Notes: generated by a model not told the origin, from the sequence alone. A DNA stretch of 64,000 nucleotides from CATOSD01 sp965226695 (GCA_965226695.1 OZ245405.1:992001-1056000), one strand, 5' to 3'. Shown: positions 15,660 to 24,729, counted from the stretch's first letter. Program-made: numbers and translations.

Positions 15660-16502
15660 CTAGATCTCTTTGAGCGGGCGCTGGGCGGCGCTGAGCGCGT
15701 TCATCTCCTCCTCGTGCTTGAACCACCGGAAGAACACTATTATCAGCAGCGTCATGAACAGCATGCCGCCGCCCACCTTCATGATCAGCGCGCCTATCTG
15801 CTGGTCCAGCAGCGGCGATATGTTCAGCACGCGCGGCGCGTTGACGTACACCTCGTAGATGGGCCTTTCCGAAAAGGTGATGATGGCGAACACGATTATC
15901 TGCGCAATAGAGAGGGCGAACAGATACATCATCTGCAGCGGATAGGCGAGACGGGGAAGCTCTGGCATCATGCTGCCGATGGGCCACCACATCAGCACCG
16001 CCGCGGCGATGAACAGCAGGTGCTCGCCCACGTGAACCCAGTGGTACGTCACGGAGGTGTTGTAGAGGGCGGGCACGTGCCACAGCGAGAATGCCAGGTT
16101 GAACAGCGCGAATGCGATGATGGGATGCGTGGCGAGCCGCGCGGCTCGAAACACCAGGTCCGGGCGCAGCAGCGGGCGCAGCAGCCAGTCGGGCGTGCCC
16201 AGCAGCAGCAGCGGCGGCGCGACCAGCGTCAACAGCACGTGCTGCGTCATGTGCACGCTGAACAGGAAGTTGTCGCTGAGCACGTGTATGGGCGAGAGCA
16301 GCGCCAGGAAGATGACCAGCACGCCCGCCGTGAAGGTGGCTATCTTACGAGGTTCGACGCCGTCGGACAGGTTGTACCGCTCTCGCAGCGGCCCAACGCC
16401 CAGCATGTACCCGCCCTGGAGCAGAGCGAGCCCGATCAGCGCCTCCGGGTGGGCGTGCCAGTGCGTCCATACGGATTGCAGAACAGGGTCCACGTCTAAC
16501 AC
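15660..16502 (-). CDS. ctaG: caa3-type cytochrome c oxidase assembly factor CtaG
   Basis: A 280-residue polytopic membrane protein with about seven helices. It shows the features of the CtaG_2/caa3 assembly family: WHAHPEALIGLALLQGGYMLG at the start, VHMTQHVLLTLVAPPLLLLG with its conserved His pair, WHVPALYN, and the MVWWPIGS-like segment AAVLMWWPIGSMMPELPR. These proteins are required for making active caa3 oxidase, probably in copper delivery to CuB. It follows ctaF in the cluster. An R2 palindrome sits in the gap between the two. Confidence 0.9.
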   Translation of the reverse strand: MLDVDPVLQSVWTHWHAHPEALIGLALLQGGYMLGVGPLRERYNLSDGVEPRKIATFTAGVLVIFLALLSPIHVLSDNFLFSVHMTQHVLLTLVAPPLLLLGTPDWLLRPLLRPDLVFRAARLATHPIIAFALFNLAFSLWHVPALYNTSVTYHWVHVGEHLLFIAAAVLMWWPIGSMMPELPRLAYPLQMMYLFALSIAQIIVFAIITFSERPIYEVYVNAPRVLNISPLLDQQIGALIMKVGGGMLFMTLLIIVFFRWFKHEEEMNALSAAQRPLKEI

Positions 16503-16537
16503 CCCGTGCTGGCGGGCGCAGTCATCGCGTATCTACG

Positions 16538-16570
16538 GTAGGGGCGGGTTTGAAACCCGCCCGTGAGGGA
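16538..16570. repeat. Dispersed palindrome R2
   Basis: A perfect 21-base palindrome (GGGCGGGTTT, centre G, AAACCCGCCC; 16542-16562) flanked by GGTAG and GTGAGGG. It lies between ctaG and ctaF and could work as a stem-loop in their shared transcript. A diverged copy is at 7777. Confidence 0.65.
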
Positions 16571-16598
16571 TGACGCGCCTCACCGATAGCCCAGCTGC

Positions 16599-16931
16599 CT
16601 ATACGAAAAACCGGAACAGCGCCATCAGCGCGAAAACTACGCCCACGGCCGTCGTCAGCCCCGCGATGAACATGCCGCTGAATAGCTGCGCGTCGTACTT
16701 CAGGTGCATGTAGAACATTCCCACCATCGCGAACTTGGCTATGGACAGTACCGCCAGTATGGGGATGATGCCGTGCCCAAGCCACGTCAGGTAGAAGATG
16801 CCGACTTCGATGGCGGTTATCGCCGACAGCGCCATGGCCACCTTGAAGTAGGTCATGGCCGTCGGGTGACCGGTATGCACCTCGGACGGAGCGCCCTCCG
16901 GCGCCGCGTGCTCTGCTGTGTCCTGGCTCAT
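16599..16931 (-). CDS. ctaF: Cytochrome c oxidase subunit IV
   Basis: A 110-residue protein starting at ATG 16931. After a polar His-rich N-terminus (MSQDTAEHAAPEG) come three membrane helices: YFKVAMALSAITAIEVGIFY, IIPILAVLSIAKFAMVGMFY and a C-terminal one ending in ALFRFFV, with MHLKYD between helices two and three. This is the prokaryotic subunit IV fold that stabilises caa3/aa3 oxidases. It sits 46 bases after ctaE on the same strand. Confidence 0.9.
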   Translation of the reverse strand: MSQDTAEHAAPEGAPSEVHTGHPTAMTYFKVAMALSAITAIEVGIFYLTWLGHGIIPILAVLSIAKFAMVGMFYMHLKYDAQLFSGMFIAGLTTAVGVVFALMALFRFFV

Positions 16932-16977
16932 TCCTCACTCCGTTGCGTTGGTCTCTCAGCCTGCCGGAAGGACGGCC

Positions 16978-17706
16978 CTAAAAGCCTTCGAATACGCCGA
17001 ATAGGTATACCACTGTGAAGATGACGATCCACACGATGTCGACGAAGTGCCAGTACAGTGCTGCCAGGTCGACGTCCAGGTTGCGTTCCGCCGTCACGCC
17101 GCCTCTTCGGAACGAGTACCAGAAGAGCGACATCAGCCACACAATGCCCAGCGTCACGTGGGCGCCGTGGAAGCCGGTCAGCACGAAGAAGGTGGTGCCG
17201 AACAGGTTGGTGCGCGGCGTCAGGCCTATGGTCTCCTCCACCTCTTCTACGCCATCGACGCATTTGTCCTGGGCCACCTGTTCCTCGAACTCGGTTAGGT
17301 GGCCGGTGCCCATCTCGGAGCACTCGAAGTGCACTTCGTGGTTGACGAAGGTGCGGAACTCGAACACCTGAAAGGCGATGAAGGTCATCCCCATTATGGC
17401 TGTCGACAGCAGCCACACCCGGAAAGTCTTGAGATTGCCCCGGGTGAGCGCGGCGTATGCCAGCACCATGCTCATGCTGCTCATCAGCAGGACGAACGTG
17501 CTGACCGACGTCACCGGAATGTCGAACACGTCGATGGGGAGCGGTCCCGAGAGGCTCTCCCCCTTGTAGACGAGATATGTGGCGATGAGCGAGCCGAAGA
17601 ACATGCAGTCCGAGCCCAGGAAGGCCCACATGAGCAACTTCCGGTGGTTCAGGCCGGTCGTGGTCGGCTCGTGCTCTCCGTGTGGTGCTGCTGGTGCGTG
17701 CGCCAA
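16978..17706 (-). CDS. ctaE: Cytochrome c oxidase subunit III
   Basis: About 242 residues. TTG 17706 is taken as the start because GGGGAGG ends nine bases upstream; a longer frame would extend back over the stop of ctaD. The conserved entry KLLMWAFLGSDCMFFGSLIATYL, the HEVHFE loop and FFVLTGFHGAHVTLGIVWL (the HG-x-H-V motif) mark subunit III. An internal acidic loop (CSEMGTGHLTEFEEQVAQDKCVDGVEEVEE) is longer than usual between helices. The subunit binds lipids and supports proton uptake. It follows ctaD by 16 bases. Confidence 0.92.
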   Translation of the reverse strand: MAHAPAAPHGEHEPTTTGLNHRKLLMWAFLGSDCMFFGSLIATYLVYKGESLSGPLPIDVFDIPVTSVSTFVLLMSSMSMVLAYAALTRGNLKTFRVWLLSTAIMGMTFIAFQVFEFRTFVNHEVHFECSEMGTGHLTEFEEQVAQDKCVDGVEEVEETIGLTPRTNLFGTTFFVLTGFHGAHVTLGIVWLMSLFWYSFRRGGVTAERNLDVDLAALYWHFVDIVWIVIFTVVYLFGVFEGF

Positions 17707-17722
17707 AGGTGTCAGCCTCCCC

Positions 17723-19570
17723 TTAGTGCCCCGAGCCTTCGTCCGGCTCGTTGACAGGCTCGAACGACCAGGCATATACGGCGAACATGGCGATCAGGCC
17801 GCCCACAGCGGCCACGGCGAAGTGGAAGACCAGCCCGTAGCCTCCAATCAGCAGGCCGATGGAGGCGATCAGCGGCCAGTAAGAGGGCTGGGGCAAGTGT
17901 ATATCGTGCCCTTCGTCGTCGCCGGAGCCGCCGCCTACCGGAACCCCTCGCCTTACGGGGGCCCGCTTCTGCGCCCACCATTCGTCCCTGCTGTACACGG
18001 TGGGGATCGTCTTGAAGTTGTACTCCGGCGGTGGTGACGATATGGACCACTCCAGCGTGCGCGCGTCCCAGGGATCGTCCCCGGCCGGCTCGCCGCTCCT
18101 CCAGCCCTTCACGATGTTGTACACGAACAGCAGCATGGACAGGGCGAGGACCGCCGCGCCGACGGACGATACCCCGTTCCAGAACGACCATCCCATCTCA
18201 TCGCCGTAGGTGTAGATGCGGCGGGGCATTCCGTCCATGCCCACGAAGTGCATGGGGAAGAAGGTTATGTTCGCCGCGATGAACATCAGCCAGAAGGTGA
18301 CCTTGCCCATCGCCTCGTTGTACATGCGCCCGGTGAACTTGGGGAACCAGTAGTAGATGCCGCCCACCAGCGCGAAGATGGCGCCCGTGAACAGCACGTA
18401 GTGGATGTGGGCCACGATGAAGTAGGTGTCCTGCTGCTGCGCGTCAGACGACGACATGGAGTGCATTATGCCGCTGATGCCGCCGATGGTGAACAGCACG
18501 ATGAACCCGATGGCGAAAAGCATGGGCGTGCGGAAGTCAATCGAGCCCTTCCACATGGTGCCGATCCAGTTGAATATCTTGATGCCGGTGGGCACCGCGA
18601 TCGCCATCGTCGTTATGGTGAACACCGAAGTGGCGACCGGGCCAAGCCCCACGGTGAACATGTGGTGGCTCCAAACCATCCAGCCCATGAACGCGATGAT
18701 CACGCCCGCAAGCACCACTGTCGAGTAGCCGAACAGCGGCTTCTTGGAGAAGGTGGGGACGATCTCCGACACTATGCCCATCGCGGGCAGTATCAGTATG
18801 TAAACCTCGGGGTGACCGAACACCCAGAACAGGTGCTGCCACAGCACGGGGTTCGCGCCGTTCGCCACCACGAAGAAGTTGGTGCCGAATGCGCGGTCGA
18901 ACATCAGCTCGATAAGCGCGACGGTAATCACCGGGAAGGCCAGCACCAGCAGTATGGCCGTCACCAGCGTCATCCAAGTGAAGAGCGGCATGCGCATCAG
19001 CGACATGCCTGGGGCGCGCATGTTGATTATGGTCACGATGAAGTTGAAGGCCGCAGCCAGCGACGCGATTCCCAGCACCTGCAGGCTGATTATCCAGAGG
19101 TCGATGCCGTTGCCCGGGTTGGCCTCAAGTCCGGTGAGCGGCGCGTAGCCGAACCAGCCGGCGTTGGTCGCGCCGCCCAGGAACCAGCTGAACTTGAGGA
19201 TGATTGCGCCGGACAGGAACGTCCAGTAGCTGAAGGCATTCAGTCGCGGGAATGCTACGTCCCGCGCGCCTATCTGAAGCGGTATGACGAAGTTGAAGAA
19301 GGCGGCGCCCATCGGCATGATCGCCAGAAAGATCATCGTGGTGCCGTGCATGGTGAAAAGCTGGTTGAACACCTCGGCGCTCACGATGTCCTGGTCGGCG
19401 GCCGAAAGCTGGAGCCGCATGATCATCGCCTCTATGCCGCCGGTGAGGAACAGCACGACTGCGGTGACACCGTACAGTATGCCAATTCTCTTGTGGTCGA
19501 CGGTCGTGAGCCACGACCACACGCCCGTAGGGTAGGTGGGCCTCGGTATGCTAAGCGGTATCGTTGTCAT
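17723..19570 (-). CDS. ctaD: Cytochrome c oxidase subunit I
   Basis: The catalytic heme-copper subunit, 615 residues, starting at ATG 19570. The low-spin heme ligand His75 is in MHGTTMIF. The CuB ligand and its cross-linked Tyr are in GHPEVY (His253, Tyr257), and the Glu next to them marks an A1-type D-channel enzyme. The CuB pair is SHHM (302-303), and FIVAHIHYVLF near 389 holds the remaining heme ligands. The C-terminus carries extra helices (WPLIASIGLLIGGYGLVFHF) after a soluble stretch, as in caa3 oxidases where the subunit III-like tail is fused. It uses electrons from cytochrome c to reduce oxygen and pumps protons. Confidence 0.97.
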   Translation of the reverse strand: MTTIPLSIPRPTYPTGVWSWLTTVDHKRIGILYGVTAVVLFLTGGIEAMIMRLQLSAADQDIVSAEVFNQLFTMHGTTMIFLAIMPMGAAFFNFVIPLQIGARDVAFPRLNAFSYWTFLSGAIILKFSWFLGGATNAGWFGYAPLTGLEANPGNGIDLWIISLQVLGIASLAAAFNFIVTIINMRAPGMSLMRMPLFTWMTLVTAILLVLAFPVITVALIELMFDRAFGTNFFVVANGANPVLWQHLFWVFGHPEVYILILPAMGIVSEIVPTFSKKPLFGYSTVVLAGVIIAFMGWMVWSHHMFTVGLGPVATSVFTITTMAIAVPTGIKIFNWIGTMWKGSIDFRTPMLFAIGFIVLFTIGGISGIMHSMSSSDAQQQDTYFIVAHIHYVLFTGAIFALVGGIYYWFPKFTGRMYNEAMGKVTFWLMFIAANITFFPMHFVGMDGMPRRIYTYGDEMGWSFWNGVSSVGAAVLALSMLLFVYNIVKGWRSGEPAGDDPWDARTLEWSISSPPPEYNFKTIPTVYSRDEWWAQKRAPVRRGVPVGGGSGDDEGHDIHLPQPSYWPLIASIGLLIGGYGLVFHFAVAAVGGLIAMFAVYAWSFEPVNEPDEGSGH

Positions 19571-19612
19571 TTAGAGCCTCCGATTGGCCTTGCGGCCGAC
19601 CCTTCGGCTTAC

Positions 19613-20719
19613 CTACTTGAGCGTCAGCAGGTAAGCGACCAGCGCGTCGATCTGGTTGTCGGTAAGCGGTGGAATAGTGCCGTTGTAGACCTCGGCATCG
19701 CGGTACATGATGTTGCCGGGCTTCACGTCGTCGGGATTCGAGAGCCATTCGCGCAGGTTCTGTTGGAGCAGCGCGCCGCTCACGGCGTCCGAGTCGTCCT
19801 CGGTGTTGTCGAGCAGCCCGGCCGCGAGGTGCCTGCGGCCCGCCACGTGCGTGAGGTCCGGGCCGATGATGCCCCTGGCCAGGCGCGTGCCCCGCACGGC
19901 GTGGCACCGGAAGCAGAAGGAGTCCTGGCTCATGAACAGCTCTTCGCCCTCCTTGGCGAGCGGGTCCACAGGACTCGACGCCTCCGCGAGCTGCTCCTTC
20001 ACCCAGGCGTTGAAGTCCTCCCACGACTCCGCCACCACCTTGAAGCGCATGTTGGCGTGCGAGACGCCGCAGAACTCGGCGCACTGCGCGTAGTACTCGC
20101 CCTCGCGCTCCGCCTTTAGCCACAGGGTGTTGTCGTTGTTCGGAATCATGTCAACCTTGCCCGCCAGCTTGGGAACCCAGAAGCTGTGGATCACGTCCTT
20201 CGAGCGCAGGTCGACGTTGATCACCTCGTCGACGGGTATGTGCATCTCGTTCGCAGTCACCACGCCGTAGTCGGGGTAGTTGAACTCGAACCACCATTGG
20301 TGGCCGGTGGCCTCTACCACGAATCCGCCCTTCTCCGGAGGCTCGGGCGATATGGTGGTGCTGTATAGCACCATGAGCGTGGGGATGGCCGCGACGACCA
20401 GGATGACAGCCGGAATCACCGTCCAGGTAATCTCCAGCGCGTCGTTGCCGTGTATCTGCTCGGGGTCGCCGTCGTTCGGGCGGCGGCGGTAGCGGAACAC
20501 CGTGTACAGGATGATGCCCTCTACGATTACGAAGACCAGCGCGCCCAGGCCGAAGATTATCCAGAACACCACCGCCTGGCCGCGGGCCACAGGGCCAAGC
20601 GTATCGAAAGTCGATTGCGGATGCGATGGGGTGCAGGCCGCCGCCAGGGCCAATAGTATGCCCAGCAAGAGGATACCGAGAAGGCCGCCTGCGCGGTGGC
20701 GCGTCTTCTGCATTTTCAC
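19613..20719 (-). CDS. ctaC: Cytochrome c oxidase subunit II with fused cytochrome c
   Basis: About 368 residues; GTG 20719 is chosen because GAGG lies seven bases before it (ATG 20713 is the alternative). A lipoprotein-type signal ends in ALAAAC. Two membrane helices follow, then the cupredoxin domain with the CuA ligands His179, CAEFCGVSHANM (Cys213, Cys217, His221, Met224). A C-terminal cytochrome c domain has the heme site CFRCH (269-273) and a probable Met ligand in GNIMYRD. This fusion is the hallmark of caa3 oxidase. It is 42 bases upstream of ctaD. Confidence 0.96.
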   Translation of the reverse strand: MKMQKTRHRAGGLLGILLLGILLALAAACTPSHPQSTFDTLGPVARGQAVVFWIIFGLGALVFVIVEGIILYTVFRYRRRPNDGDPEQIHGNDALEITWTVIPAVILVVAAIPTLMVLYSTTISPEPPEKGGFVVEATGHQWWFEFNYPDYGVVTANEMHIPVDEVINVDLRSKDVIHSFWVPKLAGKVDMIPNNDNTLWLKAEREGEYYAQCAEFCGVSHANMRFKVVAESWEDFNAWVKEQLAEASSPVDPLAKEGEELFMSQDSFCFRCHAVRGTRLARGIIGPDLTHVAGRRHLAAGLLDNTEDDSDAVSGALLQQNLREWLSNPDDVKPGNIMYRDAEVYNGTIPPLTDNQIDALVAYLLTLK

Positions 20720-20826
20720 CAATCAACCTCGCACTGTACGGTTGCGCGACGCTTCCGGAGTCGTCGTCGCACCGGCCCCAAAAATCTATCAAAGCCGCTA
20801 TGAGTCGTCAAGGTTTGAGCCACTGC

Positions 20827-21720
20827 CTAGACCGTCGCCAAAACAGTCGCGTCCACCATCATCGCCGCGAACAGCAGCGCCAGGTACGCTAGCGAGTACA
20901 GGTAAAGCGGCTTGGCGCCTTCGATGTCCGGCCTCTTCCACAGCCGGTAGGCGTAGAAAATGAATCCGAACCCCAGCGCCGCGCTCGACATCAAGTAAAA
21001 CCATCCGAGCTCGCCCGTCACGAAGAACATGGACGTGAGCGCGGCGACCAGCAGAGTGTACAGGAGTATCGACCGCTTCGTCTGGTCGACCCCCGCCACC
21101 ACCGGCAGCATGGGCACCCCGGCGTCGGCGTAGTCGTCCTTGAGCAGCAGCGCCAGTGCCCAGAAGTGGGGAGGCGTCCAGAAGAAGACGATGGCGAACA
21201 GGTACAAGGCGGGCAGGCCCAGGTAGCCGGTGACCGCGGCCCATCCCACCATGGGCGGAATCGCCCCCGCCGCGCCGCCAATGACGATGTTCTGCGGCGT
21301 CGAGCGCTTGAGCGCCTTGGTGTAGATGAGCACGTAGAACAGCGTGGCGCTCAGTGTGAGCAGCGCGCAGAGCAGGTTGGCGCCGCCCCACATGAGAGCG
21401 AACGCCACCACGTTCAGCACCACTCCGAACGCCAGTGCGCTCCCGGGCCGCACGGCCCCCCGCGCGACCGGCCGCGCCCTGGTGCGCCGCATTAGCGAGT
21501 CAATGTCCCTGTCCGCGTAGTGGTTCAGGGCGTTCGCGCCTCCGGCTGCCAGCGCGCCGCCGACCAGCACCACCAGCACCAGCTGCCAGTCCGGCAGTCC
21601 GCGAGCGCCCAGGAACATGCCTCCCAGGGCTGTCAGCAGCAGCAGGGAGATGATGCGCGGCTTGGTGAGGGCCACGTAGTCCCTGATTACGCTCCTCGAG
21701 GCGGTCATCTGCGCCATCAT
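20827..21720 (-). CDS. ctaB: Protoheme IX farnesyltransferase (heme O synthase)
   Basis: A 297-residue membrane prenyltransferase that turns heme B into heme O. The start ATG 21720 overlaps the ctaA stop as ATGA, showing coupling. The catalytic Asp-rich motif is NALNHYADRDIDSLMRRTRARP, and a second one (YTKALKRSTPQNIVIGG) follows; about eight membrane helices are visible. Together with ctaA it makes heme A for the oxidase encoded next in the cluster. Confidence 0.95.
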   Translation of the reverse strand: MMAQMTASRSVIRDYVALTKPRIISLLLLTALGGMFLGARGLPDWQLVLVVLVGGALAAGGANALNHYADRDIDSLMRRTRARPVARGAVRPGSALAFGVVLNVVAFALMWGGANLLCALLTLSATLFYVLIYTKALKRSTPQNIVIGGAAGAIPPMVGWAAVTGYLGLPALYLFAIVFFWTPPHFWALALLLKDDYADAGVPMLPVVAGVDQTKRSILLYTLLVAALTSMFFVTGELGWFYLMSSAALGFGFIFYAYRLWKRPDIEGAKPLYLYSLAYLALLFAAMMVDATVLATV

Positions 21721-22709
21721 TGCGCCCACCGCCTTGCCGGGGCCGCCTCGGCTGGGCCTGCGCCGCTCGGCGTATCCAGAAGCCAGCCGCCCCGGCGCGT
21801 GTACGCCAGCACGCACAGGAACGTCAGCGCCACCCAGGTGAGCGTGGCCAGGCTGAGGTGCACAGCCTTCATCTCGGCGGCGAAGCGCGCCCAGATGATC
21901 CAGGCCCCGGCGACGATCTGAACGGCGAACAGCGCCGCCGTGAACAGCGCGGCCCATCGCAGGCCGGGAAGCTCACGGCCCCGCGCGTAAGCAGCCGCCG
22001 CCAGCGCAAGCACCATCACGCCCACCATCGCGCTCAACATCCTATGGCCCATGTGTATCGCGTATGGCGTACCCTGGGGCATAAGCTCGCCGCGGCACAG
22101 CGGCCAGGTAGCGCAGGCGGAGCCCGCGCCGTACCCGACCATGTAGGACCCGGACAGAATGAGCAGGAACACGCCGGCGAACGTGGCTACTACGAGCACG
22201 TTGAGACGACGGCTGTCGCCGGACCGCGCCGCGGCGGATGAGCCGCTAGTCTCGCGCCAGCCCGCGACGAGAAGCACCACGAGCGCCGTGACCAAGGCTT
22301 CCGCCAGCGCGAGGTGAATCAGACGCAGCCACCATTCGAGCTCGGTCAGCACCGTCGCACCGCCGAGCACGGCTGCGGCCACGACGAGAGCCAGCCCCGC
22401 GGCGGCGCTGCCTAGCATCCAGGTGTTGCGCCGGTAGTACAGCCACACCATCCCCGCGGCGACCAGCATGACCGCGCCGAGCGACGACGCGGTGAGCCGG
22501 TGGCTGTACTCGATGAGGGTGTCGGTCTGGAAAGGCGGAATGATTTGCCCGTGGCACAGCGGCCAGTCCGGGCAGCCCAGACCCGACCCGGTCGTCCTGA
22601 CCACGCCGCCAAGGGTGACCTGGGCGAAGGCGAGCGCCAGCGTGACGATCGCCGCCCAGCGAAAGATCAGGTCTGTCCTTCTGGAGGGAGTCCGCAGCTT
22701 GCCAATCAA
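21717..22709 (-). CDS. ctaA: Heme A synthase (COX15/CtaA)
   Basis: A 330-residue, eight-helix membrane protein oxidising heme O to heme A. The characteristic segment GGVVRTTGSGLGCPDWPLCHGQIIPP (with its Cys pair) follows helix one, IEYSHRLTAS gives the first His, and a second repeat unit has GYGAGSACATWPLCRGELMPQ and IHMGHRMLSA. The internal duplication of a four-helix unit is typical of CtaA. It is the first gene of the ctaA-ctaB unit and has a predicted promoter upstream. Confidence 0.95.
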   Translation of the reverse strand: MIGKLRTPSRRTDLIFRWAAIVTLALAFAQVTLGGVVRTTGSGLGCPDWPLCHGQIIPPFQTDTLIEYSHRLTASSLGAVMLVAAGMVWLYYRRNTWMLGSAAAGLALVVAAAVLGGATVLTELEWWLRLIHLALAEALVTALVVLLVAGWRETSGSSAAARSGDSRRLNVLVVATFAGVFLLILSGSYMVGYGAGSACATWPLCRGELMPQGTPYAIHMGHRMLSAMVGVMVLALAAAAYARGRELPGLRWAALFTAALFAVQIVAGAWIIWARFAAEMKAVHLSLATLTWVALTFLCVLAYTRRGGWLLDTPSGAGPAEAAPARRWAQ

Positions 22710-22824
22710 GGCTGCCTTTCAGTGCTCGCGCTCAGGCTGGAGCGGCGTCCGGCGCCTCGGGATTGCGTTCACCCTGGGCGACCGCGGACGCCGCGACGAA
22801 GTATGTGCAACTTTTCACGAAGTG

Positions 22825-22854
22825 ACAATAGCACAGCAAGGGAAGTCCAGTCAA
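22825..22854 (-). promoter_or_regulatory. Predicted promoter of ctaA-ctaB
   Basis: On the minus strand TTGACT (22854-22849) and TATTGT (22830-22825) are separated by 18 bases. It lies about 115 bases before the ctaA start. Confidence 0.5.
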
Positions 22855-22906
22855 TGCGAACCGTAAGTCCTTCGTATCAGCTCCTACGGAGCCAGCCCGT
22901 CAAGCT

Positions 22907-23341
22907 TCAATAGCTGTGGGCCTCGCGCCACAGGCTGAAGCCCGTAGCGGCGAGCAACAGCGGCAACGCCGTGTCCACGAACGCCCAGATGACCCAGGCC
23001 TGATGGTTGCCGTCGAGGCTGTCCGGGCCGTTGGCGAGCAGGGAAAACCAGTTGTGCAAGAACAGTATCGAAACGGCCGCGGTAACGTAGAAGGTGACGT
23101 TGACCTCCAGGTACCGCACCGTAACCCCCGCCTCCGGGTCGGGCTTACCGGCCTCCATCTTCCGTGAGAAGTTGAAAATGATGGCCGCCGCCAGCCCAAT
23201 GACCATCAGCACGTCCAGAACAGACCAGACTTGCACCACGTCGACCGAATCGTCGAGAAGCTGGTTGATTATGAAGAACACCGCCACAGCCAGGGCGACT
23301 GCAATCAGGTAGACCGCCCCTACTCTCCTCAGAATTGCCAT
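22907..23341 (-). CDS. Four-helix integral membrane protein, unknown function
   Basis: A 144-residue protein starting at ATG 23341 with a GAGGAG site upstream. Four membrane helices are seen: residues ~8-27 (VYLIAVALAVAVFFIINQLL), ~38-58 (VLDVLMVIGLAAAIIFNF), ~82-101 (VTFYVTAAVSILFLHNWFSL) and ~115-135. A conserved-looking HNWFSLLANG precedes an acidic periplasmic loop. It is on the strand of the oxidase cluster, 198 bases upstream of ctaA, but nothing ties it to heme or copper chemistry. No family is recognised. Confidence 0.7.
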   Translation of the reverse strand: MAILRRVGAVYLIAVALAVAVFFIINQLLDDSVDVVQVWSVLDVLMVIGLAAAIIFNFSRKMEAGKPDPEAGVTVRYLEVNVTFYVTAAVSILFLHNWFSLLANGPDSLDGNHQAWVIWAFVDTALPLLLAATGFSLWREAHSY

Positions 23342-23499
23342 AGCGATTGCTCCTCTCGCTGGTCACGCCGTCCGCCGGTTGGCCCTAGCATATCACAGGA
23401 GTGGCGCAGGTCTAGGGTTCAGGGCGCATCCCATTCCTACGGCATGCTCAGGGGGGCTCAACCCTTCCCCCATCGAGGCGGATGGGATCTTTGGAAGGG

Positions 23500-24074
23500 C
23501 CGTATGGCGGCCAAGGGCGGCGAATTCACCGAATTCTGTGTCATTCTGGGACATTCTGTGCCATTTCCTAGCTGAGGGTGCTGGCTGATTGCGACGGCTT
23601 GAGACGTTAGCGAGACGGAATTAGGCAGGAAAGCTACAAAATGTGGCAGCAATGAGACAGGTAGTCGGGAGGTCCCAATCGCCGCATCTTCACCCCCATC
23701 CAAACCTTCCCCCATCGAGGGGGAAGGGACTTTGTGTCACCCCCATCCCCGTATCGAGTACGGGGCAGGCTCTAACCTTCGCCTATCAAGGGGGAAGGGA
23801 CTCTTGGGTCGAGGGGTCAGTCCGACGTGGAAGAGAGAATAGCACGGATGTGCGTGGCATTCAAGAGGGTAGGCAGGAACGAGATGGCGTCATTTCGGCA
23901 GGCGATATGGGATGGGCCGGGATAAATCTGTGAAATTGCGGTCCATGGTGGTACGCCGGTGGGGCGGAAGTGTGGACGAATTGAACACGAACGAGACGCT
24001 TTGCCCGGCTGTCGCTCCGCTTGATCCCACCTCCGCAACCGCTGTTTGCTGAATTGGGACAGGTTCGAGACGCC
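23500..24074 (-). repeat. Non-coding element NCE, copy B (inverted)
   Basis: Reverse complement of copy A at 10402-10960, in the 830-base gap before tRNA-Lys. Landmarks on the plus strand in descending copy-A order: TTGGGACAGGTTCGAGACGC (24054), GCGGAGCGACAGCCGG read from 24020, GGTGGTACGCCGGTGGGG (23947), TTCAAGAGGGT (23860), GAGAGAATAGCACGG (23833), GAGGGGTCAGTC (23811), CAATCGCCGCATC (23676), AATGAGACAG (23651), GCGAGACGG (23610), TAGCTGAG (23569). At the place of the copy-A palindrome there is a different one, GAATTC-ACC-GAATTC (23522-23536). Two R1 repeats are inserted between the CAATCGCCGC and GAGGGGTCAG landmarks. No gene was found in it. Confidence 0.75.
23690..23800 (-). repeat. Two R1 repeats nested inside NCE copy B
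   Basis: Inverted R1 units: a short form at 23690-23729 and a long form with CCCCGTATCGAGTACGGGGC at 23737-23800. Because copy A lacks both at the equivalent place, they were added to copy B after the element duplicated, which shows that R1 spreads or spread. Confidence 0.75.
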
Positions 24075-24170
24075 AGGTTTTCTTGACGCGCTGGCTCTCG
24101 TACCACTAAAATTGCTTGGTGCCTTTTGCCGCGCGGCGCCGGCGCTCGACCGGCCGCACCACACCAGAAC

Positions 24171-24247
<77 letters not shown>

Positions 24248-24339
24248 CTTTCCCCTGTCGACAGAACTGGACGGGGTAGCCGCACCTCTTCGGCCTTCGA
24301 TTACGGCAAGTGACTGTTCTTTACCAGGGGAGTGTTTTC

Positions 24340-24729
24340 GTGCAATGTCCCTTCTGCGACCCTTGGGTAGAATGCCAACCGGTTGTTGGACGGAACAAAC
24401 ACTGCATCGCGATAGACATGCGGCACGAGATACTCGTCGGCTCCCGCATAATCGTGCCCCGTGAACACCGCGTCTCTCCGTTTGATCTGACTGAAGAGGA
24501 AGTCACGGCAACCTTTGAACTGCTCCGAACGGCCAAGGCCGAAATCGATTCCTCACTATCCCCAGAAGGTTACAATCTAGGTTGGAACTGCGGGCCGGTT
24601 GCGGGACAGGAAGTGGAGCACGTTCACCTTCATGTAATTCCCCGATTTCGGGACGAGCCACTAGCTGGCAAGGGAATCCGATACTGGCTTAAACAGGAGA
24701 GCAATCGCAGGTTTGGATGGCATGTTTGA
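24340..24729 (+). CDS. HIT family hydrolase
   Basis: A 129-residue nucleotide hydrolase/transferase of the histidine triad superfamily. GTG 24340 is used: GGGGAG ends seven bases upstream, and the protein then begins QCPFCDPW, as in other HIT proteins whose N-terminus holds a zinc-binding CxxC. The active-site motif is EHVHLHVIPRF near residues 97-107, and the nucleotide-binding segment GYNLGWNCGPVAGQ precedes it. HIT proteins act on adenosine-linked phosphates. It is a single gene 92 bases after tRNA-Lys. Confidence 0.9.
   Translation: MQCPFCDPWVECQPVVGRNKHCIAIDMRHEILVGSRIIVPREHRVSPFDLTEEEVTATFELLRTAKAEIDSSLSPEGYNLGWNCGPVAGQEVEHVHLHVIPRFRDEPLAGKGIRYWLKQESNRRFGWHV

Noticed and set aside
18248..20119. 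Long plus-strand open frame of over 600 codons opposite ctaD and ctaC
   Set aside because: It is an antisense shadow of conserved oxidase genes in high-GC DNA; its translation is His/Arg/Gly-rich with no domain.
23817..24164. Minus-strand frame of 115 codons inside the non-coding element
   Set aside because: The frame is not kept in the other copy of the element and the composition is not protein-like.
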